Source: an uncultured Clostridia bacterium
GTDB lineage: Bacteria > Bacillota > Clostridia > TANB77 > CAG-508
Direction of reading: 5' to 3'
DNA: 10,130 nucleotides
Assembly (NCBI GenBank): GCA_944393455.1
Contig: CALYAH010000090.1
Span: 1 to 10,130 of the forward strand
Shown here: in pieces, positions 6,489 through 10,130 of the stretch
Layout of the letters: every line of letters starts with the position of its first letter
How positions within the stretch are numbered: position 1 is the stretch's first letter
Program-made: the position numbers and the translations under genes
The notes under the pieces: model-generated
What the model was told of the DNA's origin: nothing
Database searches by the model: none
Seen by the model: only the letters and a program-made list of their open reading frames with translations

Positions 6489-6886
6489 TTATAGAAGAGT
6501 TTTTGTTGCAAAATATAAAAAAATTATACTTTATTTGTAGTTAGTTAATATCTTGTTTATTTTTACTTTATGTACATATATTCTGTCAATAATAGTAAAA
6601 GTAACAACTAATATAGATAGTTTTTGTTTACAATATTAATATTATTAATTTAGAATAAAACCCAAAAAAAGATTTCTTATTTTATTTATAAATACAGTAA
6701 TTTTAAAATCTCTTATTTTTAGTTATAAGACTTTCTTTTTTACTATTCTAAATATTCAATTTCAGTTTTTATTGTATAATGAATAAGTCATTTGTTCTAA
6801 TACTTTTATTTATAGCTAAAAATTATAATATACAAAATTATTAAGTTTACTATGTTTTTAGAATTATTCTAGTACTAAATCGAACA
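6489..6886. other. Gene-free AT-rich stretch
   Basis: No convincing gene, tRNA or repeat is visible on either strand. A weak hairpin TCTTAT-ttttagtt-ATAAGA (6711-6730) followed by a T-rich run could be an old terminator. A TATAAT at 6775-6780 lacks a good -35. The stretch lies where the 5' half of the following transporter gene would be expected, so DNA has probably been lost or replaced here. Confidence 0.5.
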
Positions 6887-6916
6887 TTGATATGAATGTA
6901 TTCATTATGTTATACT
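6887..6916 (+). promoter_or_regulatory. Promoter with an internal palindrome, upstream of the truncated transporter
   Basis: TTGATA (6887-6892) and TATACT (6911-6916) are separated by 18 bases, and TGT directly before the -10 makes it an extended -10 promoter. The spacer contains the perfect palindrome ATGAAT-gt-ATTCAT (6892-6905), placed where a repressor or a MerR-type regulator would bind. It differs from the GntR operator in this window, so a different, unseen regulator is implied. Confidence 0.6.
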
Positions 6917-6938
6917 ATGCAGATATATAAAGTAAAAT

Positions 6939-7427
6939 ATGTATCTTGGAATTTATGATAATCAATGGATAGTGGAAACGGCAATATCTTTCATGAGTGG
7001 GGTGATTTTTGGATATTTTCTTGTTCAATTGGTGATATCAAAAATTTTAGGTAAATTAAACAAAAATAATACTCAGTATCATATTAAGATTTTTCTTGGT
7101 CTAGGTGGAATATGTTTTTTAATTCTGTATTTTGCAAATGATATTATTCTTGCATTATTAATGATGGCAATAATATCTACAATTATTATGATCCCGTATT
7201 ATATTTTTTCGGGATTACAAAACAATTATATAGATCAGTTAAATTTGCATGACAATCGTGCAACGGTATTATCGATATTTAATATGGGGAATAATATTTT
7301 ATCAATATGTTCATTTGTATTTTTAAGTATAATTACTAATGTTAATGGGCTGAACACTTTTTTAATTGTGGGGGTATTTTATTTATTAATAGCAATATGC
7401 TACAAAAATGTTGATTTGGAAAGATAG
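6939..7427 (+). pseudogene. C-terminal half of an MFS transporter (5'-truncated)
   Basis: The open frame encodes 162 residues, while MFS proteins normally have about 400 residues and 12 spans. About five hydrophobic spans are seen (roughly 12-34, 48-66, 69-94, 110-132, 137-156), as expected for spans 7/8 to 12. NYIDQLNLHDNRATVLSIFNMGNN (95-118) resembles the R-A-T-x-L-S segment before span 11 in drug-efflux-type MFS proteins. Upstream, the same frame meets a stop at 6933-6935 and nothing resembling the N-terminal half follows in other frames. The ATG at 6939 has no good ribosome site. A promoter lies directly upstream, so the remnant may be transcribed, mainly serving the genes behind it. The substrate cannot be told. 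Annotation as a short hypothetical membrane protein is possible but less likely. Confidence 0.65.
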
Positions 7428-7446
7428 AATTATTGGAGGTATAAAT

Positions 7447-7674
7447 ATGTGGTGGATAATATTAGTTATAATTATTTTGATAATGTTTATGTTTATACGG
7501 GCAATATATATTAAAAATAAGTATTGTTTTAAGTGTGAAAAGTGTAAATGCGAATGTCAACCTTCTATATTTAGTATATTAGGTAATTTAAATAATTATG
7601 TTGGAGCAATTTATTTAAAATGTCCTAATTGTAAAGATAAACAAAAAAAGATATTAATTAATAAAGATAAATAA
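7447..7674 (+). CDS. Small membrane-anchored cysteine-rich protein (zinc-ribbon-like), unknown function
   Basis: Using the ATG at 7447, which is preceded by a strong GGAGGT site (7435-7440), the protein has 75 residues. The frame is open further up to 7408, but that start has no ribosome site and overlaps the preceding remnant. Residues 2-22 form one hydrophobic helix, a signal anchor. The soluble part has Cys27, Cys30, Cys33, Cys35 and Cys37 (C-x2-C-x2-C-x-C-x-C) and, 22 residues later, Cys59-P-N-Cys62. Two CxxC knuckles of this type commonly bind one zinc ion; the extra cysteines could bind more metal or be redox active. The tail is Lys-rich. It lies 19 bases after the MFS remnant and 30 before pepD. 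I do not recognise a named family. Confidence 0.7.
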   Translation: MWWIILVIIILIMFMFIRAIYIKNKYCFKCEKCKCECQPSIFSILGNLNNYVGAIYLKCPNCKDKQKKILINKDK

Positions 7675-7704
7675 TTAAAGATGTGGTAAATGAGGGGGAA
7701 AGTT

Positions 7705-9141
7705 ATGGCAGTTTTGACAGAAAGTATCGCAATATTTAAATATTTTGAAGAAATTTCTAAAATTCCTCGAGGATCTTTTAATGAAGAAAAGATTAGTAAT
7801 TATTTAGTTGAATTTGCTAAAGAATATCATCTGGAATATTTTCAAGATGATATGAAAAATGTCATTATTTATAAAGATGGTACTTTAGGTTATGAAAATC
7901 ATCCACCGGTGATGTTGCAAGGACATATTGACATGGTTTGTGAAAAAGACTATGACTATAATCATGATTTTGAAAATGATCCATTAAAGTTGTATGTTGA
8001 AGATGGTTATTTACATGCTAAAGGAACTACTTTAGGTGCTGATGATGGTTATGCTATTAGTTATATGCTGGCAATTTTAGAAAGTAAGGACATTGCTCAT
8101 CCACCACTTGATTGTGTTTTTACAGTTCAAGAAGAGGTAGGAATGTTAGGAGTTAGAAATTTAAAAGCTGATAAAATTCGTGCTAAACGAATGATTAGTA
8201 TGGATACTGGAAATGAAGCAGTAACTTGTGTCTCTTCATCTGGTGGCAGAAGGGTCACTGTAACAAAAGAACTTGGTTTGATTAATAATGATTGGGATAC
8301 TTATAAATTAAAGATTGAAGGATTATTAGGAGGTCATTCAGGAAAATATATCAGCAAAGAAAGAGGAAATGCCAATAAAATTGCTTTTAGAATGTTACAA
8401 CATTTATCTAAAAAAGCTAATATACGATTAGTTAATGTAGTTGGTGGCTTAAAAGCTAATGCCATTGCTAGAGAGTGTGTTGTAGAATTTGCTGTTGATA
8501 CTTCGCTATCAGTTGTTCAACAAATATTTGAAAATACTATGGCTCAAATTAAAACAGAATTAGAGTTTAGTGATCCTAATTTGACATATTCATTAAATAA
8601 ACTATCTAAAAAAGTACCAGTTAGTTTTGATGAAAAAACTAGTCAGGAAGCAGTTGATTTGATTTATTTACTGCCTGATGGTTTTAAAGCTAAGAGCATG
8701 GTTATTGATGATCTTACAACAATATCATTGAATTTAGGGCAAGTAGAACTTACTGACAATAGTATAAAATGTCATTATTTAATTCGTAGTCCCCTAACTA
8801 GTGCTCGCGAAGAATTAACTAATGAAATCAAACTCTTGTCATCATTATTAAATGCTAGGGTACAAATAGAATCAGACTATCCTGGGTGGAATTATGAGGC
8901 TAATTCATTCATGCGAGATATTTTAAAAGAAGTTATTAAAGAACAATTAGGCATTGATATGATAACTCAAGCGAGTCATGGTGGTTTGGAAATTGGAATT
9001 TTAAAAGGGTTGATTCCCGAATTAGATATTATTACTATTGGACCTGAATGTTCTGGAGCACATACGCCTGAAGAAAAAATGAATTTAAATTCATTTTTGA
9101 AAATGTATGAGGTATTAAAATTAATATTAGCAAAGCTTTAG
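7705..9141 (+). CDS. pepD: Cytosolic non-specific / Xaa-His dipeptidase (PepD, peptidase family M20)
   Basis: The 478-residue protein hydrolyses dipeptides, classically beta-Ala-His and other Xaa-His dipeptides, with two metal ions in the cytosol. The start at 7705 is chosen because GAGGGGG (7691-7697) stands seven bases upstream; an ATG at 7690 would place this site inside the gene. Metal and catalytic residues are visible: LQGHIDMVCEK (His74, Asp76), GADDG (Asp113/114), QEEVG (Glu143/144), SMDTGNE (Asp167) and the C-terminal SGAHTPEE (His about 453). The lid (dimerisation-like) domain contains GLLGGHSGKYISKERGNANK (about 206-225), the PepD form of the M20 G-G-H-S-G motif. SHGGLEIGI near residue 424 matches the AIHAGLECG signature. 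Length is normal and the gene intact. It may be co-transcribed with the cysteine-rich gene. A link to the upstream operon (supply of dipeptides or glycated peptides) is only possible, not shown. Confidence 0.94.
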   Translation: MAVLTESIAIFKYFEEISKIPRGSFNEEKISNYLVEFAKEYHLEYFQDDMKNVIIYKDGTLGYENHPPVMLQGHIDMVCEKDYDYNHDFENDPLKLYVEDGYLHAKGTTLGADDGYAISYMLAILESKDIAHPPLDCVFTVQEEVGMLGVRNLKADKIRAKRMISMDTGNEAVTCVSSSGGRRVTVTKELGLINNDWDTYKLKIEGLLGGHSGKYISKERGNANKIAFRMLQHLSKKANIRLVNVVGGLKANAIARECVVEFAVDTSLSVVQQIFENTMAQIKTELEFSDPNLTYSLNKLSKKVPVSFDEKTSQEAVDLIYLLPDGFKAKSMVIDDLTTISLNLGQVELTDNSIKCHYLIRSPLTSAREELTNEIKLLSSLLNARVQIESDYPGWNYEANSFMRDILKEVIKEQLGIDMITQASHGGLEIGILKGLIPELDIITIGPECSGAHTPEEKMNLNSFLKMYEVLKLILAKL

Positions 9142-9232
9142 ATTATATAATTGATTTTAAAGTATTTATGAAAAAATAAAAAAGTTTAAAAGATTATTAT
9201 AAAAGCTATTTTTTAGATAAGGTGGTAAATTT
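9142..9232. other. Short intergenic region between pepD and the acetyltransferase gene
   Basis: AT-rich, without a convincing terminator hairpin or consensus promoter. The acetyltransferase gene's AAGGTGG ribosome site (9219-9225) is at its right end. Whether the acetyltransferase gene is read through from pepD or has its own promoter cannot be told from the sequence. Confidence 0.4.
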
Positions 9233-9835
9233 ATGCAAAATAGTCCCAAAATAGAGACAGAAAGATTTATATTAAGAAAGTTTAATGATAATGATATTGA
9301 TGATTTGCACGAAATATTAAAAGATGAAATAGTAAATACATATTTACCATGGTTTGTCAGTAAATCAGTAGATGATACTAAAAAATTTTTGGAAGATAGA
9401 GTATATTCAGAGTATCAAAAAGAAGTTTCTTATTTTTATGCTATTGAGGCTAAAGATAGTCATAAAGTAGTTGGATATGTGGATGTTACAGATATTGATT
9501 TAAACGAAAAATGTGGTGATTTAGGATATGGTATACATCAAGATTATTGGAAAAATGGTATTGCTAGTGAAGTGAGTCTTGCAATGTTAAAGCAATTAAA
9601 GGAAGATGGGTTTGCTTTTATTACTGCTACATGTGATCAAAATAATATAGGTAGTGGTCGAGTTATGCAAAAATGTGGCATGAAATATATGTATTCTTAT
9701 GAAGAAAGATGGCAACCTAAAGATATTCTTGTAGTATTTAGAATGTATCAAATTAATTTAGATGGTAATGAAAAAAGAATATTTAAAAAATATTGGGATA
9801 TGTATCCAAATCATTTTATAGAAGAAAAAATTTAA
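9233..9835 (+). CDS. GNAT-family N-acetyltransferase (RimJ/RimL-like)
   Basis: The 200-residue protein starts with ETERFILRKFNDNDIDDLHEILKD, the typical opening of RimJ/RimL-type (Acetyltransf_3) enzymes. The core strand GDLGYGIHQDYWKNGIASEV (about 99-118) contains the acetyl-CoA pyrophosphate-binding loop in the form W-K-N-G-I-A. ATCDQNNIGSGRVMQKCGMKY (about 137-157) is the conserved motif B region (N-x-x-S-x-x-(L/V)-x-x-x-x-G). These enzymes transfer an acetyl group from acetyl-CoA to amines: ribosomal protein N-termini, amino acids, antibiotics or other small molecules. The acceptor cannot be read from the sequence. About 30 extra residues (EKRIFKKYWDMYPNHFIEEKI) extend the C-terminus. The ATG has an AAGGTGG site seven bases upstream. 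The gene is monocistronic or last in its unit, being followed by a terminator. Confidence 0.88.
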   Translation: MQNSPKIETERFILRKFNDNDIDDLHEILKDEIVNTYLPWFVSKSVDDTKKFLEDRVYSEYQKEVSYFYAIEAKDSHKVVGYVDVTDIDLNEKCGDLGYGIHQDYWKNGIASEVSLAMLKQLKEDGFAFITATCDQNNIGSGRVMQKCGMKYMYSYEERWQPKDILVVFRMYQINLDGNEKRIFKKYWDMYPNHFIEEKI

Positions 9836-9848
9836 TATAGTTTTAAAT

Positions 9849-9890
9849 AAAAAGCCTGTTTTCTAGTAGATACAAGAATCAGGTTTTTTT
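9849..9890 (+). terminator. Rho-independent terminator after the acetyltransferase gene
   Basis: AAAAGCCTG pairs with CAGGTTTTT (one G.U pair), and the stem continues through TTCT/AGAA above an internal mismatch. It ends in a run of seven T's at 9884-9890. It starts about 14 bases after the stop codon. Confidence 0.8.
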
Positions 9891-10003
9891 ATAGAACTTA
9901 AAGTTTTTGCAAATGCTTTTTAGGTATAATTAATTATAAAAGATAAGTATTGGTTATTTTGTTGGAAAGAAGCTAGAATATTAAGCAAAGGAGTGATAAA
10001 AAT
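9891..10003 (+). promoter_or_regulatory. Upstream region of the alcohol dehydrogenase gene with a -10 box
   Basis: A perfect TATAAT lies at 9925-9930, but the matching -35 position carries only a T-rich hexamer. TGCAAATGCTTTTT at 9908-9921 resembles a catabolite-responsive element imperfectly. A strong AAAGGAG ribosome site (9987-9993) stands ten bases before the ATG. The promoter is plausible because of the preceding terminator, but its exact form is uncertain. Confidence 0.4.
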
Positions 10004-10130
10004 ATGTTAGGTAATTTTGAATATTCTAATCCAACAAAATTGTATTTTGGAGAAAATTCTTTAGATTTTTTAAATCAGGAATTAGCTAAATATGGTGATA
10101 ATGTTATGCTGGTCTACGGTGGTGGATCAA
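10004..10130 (+). CDS. Iron-containing alcohol dehydrogenase, butanol dehydrogenase type (N-terminal part, runs off the window)
   Basis: Only the first 42 codons are present. MLGNFEYSNPTKLYFGENSLDFLNQELAKYG followed by VMLVYGGGS is the characteristic opening of group III, metal-dependent alcohol dehydrogenases of the BdhA/YqhD type. It has the N-P-T-K-x-x-F-G strand and the GGGS turn that contacts the NAD(P)H phosphates. Such enzymes reduce aldehydes to alcohols in the cytosol during fermentation and need Fe2+ or Zn2+; the metal ligands would lie beyond the window. The start is supported by the AAAGGAG site at 9987-9993. It has its own unit behind the terminator at 9849-9890. The family is clear; the substrate is not. 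Confidence 0.9.
   Translation, partial: MLGNFEYSNPTKLYFGENSLDFLNQELAKYGDNVMLVYGGGS

Noticed and set aside
6711..6742. Hairpin TCTTAT-ttttagtt-ATAAGA followed by a T-rich run, considered as a terminator
   Set aside because: The stem is short and AT-only, and no gene precedes it on +; kept only as a remark in the gap entry.
6779..6844. Short frame MNKSFVLILLFIAKNYNIQNY, considered as the N-terminus of the lost MFS gene or a small peptide
   Set aside because: No ribosome site; its ATG overlaps the TATAAT sequence, and 21 residues in such AT-rich DNA are expected by chance.
9908..9921. Possible catabolite-responsive element before the alcohol dehydrogenase gene
   Set aside because: It lacks the central CG and the terminal CA of the cre consensus; similarity at this level is expected by chance in AT-rich DNA.

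Overview
The window is AT-rich throughout (about 30 % G+C by eye). Genes have strong AGGAGG/GGGG-type ribosome sites, AT-ending codons and small tight operons. The protein families (mannose-class PTS, GntR/UTRA repressor, PepD, iron-containing alcohol dehydrogenase) point to a fermentative low-GC Bacillota, probably a gut-associated Bacilli/Erysipelotrichia-type organism. The genus cannot be fixed from the sequence alone.

Left part (1-834): no complete gene. The only coding remnant is the last 50 codons of a lysyl-tRNA synthetase gene (210-362), cleanly cut off at its 5' end and embedded in AT-rich non-coding DNA. This looks like a recombination or element-integration scar. A small terminator-like hairpin at 762-784 then insulates the next promoter.

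Central part (828-6488): one catabolic operon with its own repressor. A TTGACA-17-TAAAAT promoter drives SIS-domain deglycase 1, PTS EIIA, EIIB, EIIC, EIID and SIS-domain deglycase 2, all on + and spaced by 14 bases or less, or overlapping by one base. This gene content matches the Enterococcus/Salmonella type of fructoselysine/glucoselysine (Amadori and Heyns product) uptake. In that model the mannose-class permease brings in and 6-phosphorylates the glycated amino acid, and the two SIS enzymes split the phosphates into glucose 6-phosphate and free amino acid. A convergent GntR/UTRA repressor gene follows, sharing a bidirectional terminator with the operon. The same operator sequence (AAATGTATATACA) lies in the operon promoter and in front of the repressor gene, which suggests local repression plus autoregulation.

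Right part (6489-10130): about 400 bases without genes lead to a good promoter with a palindrome between its -35 and -10. It is followed by the C-terminal half of an MFS transporter (gene remnant), a 75-residue membrane-anchored cysteine-rich (zinc-ribbon-like) protein and a PepD-type Xaa-His dipeptidase, closely spaced on +. A GNAT acetyltransferase with a Rho-independent terminator follows. The window ends inside the first 42 codons of an iron-containing (butanol-type) alcohol dehydrogenase. For four genes the longest open frame begins upstream of the start I prefer: the two SIS genes (889 and 4562), the cysteine-rich gene (7447) and pepD (7705).
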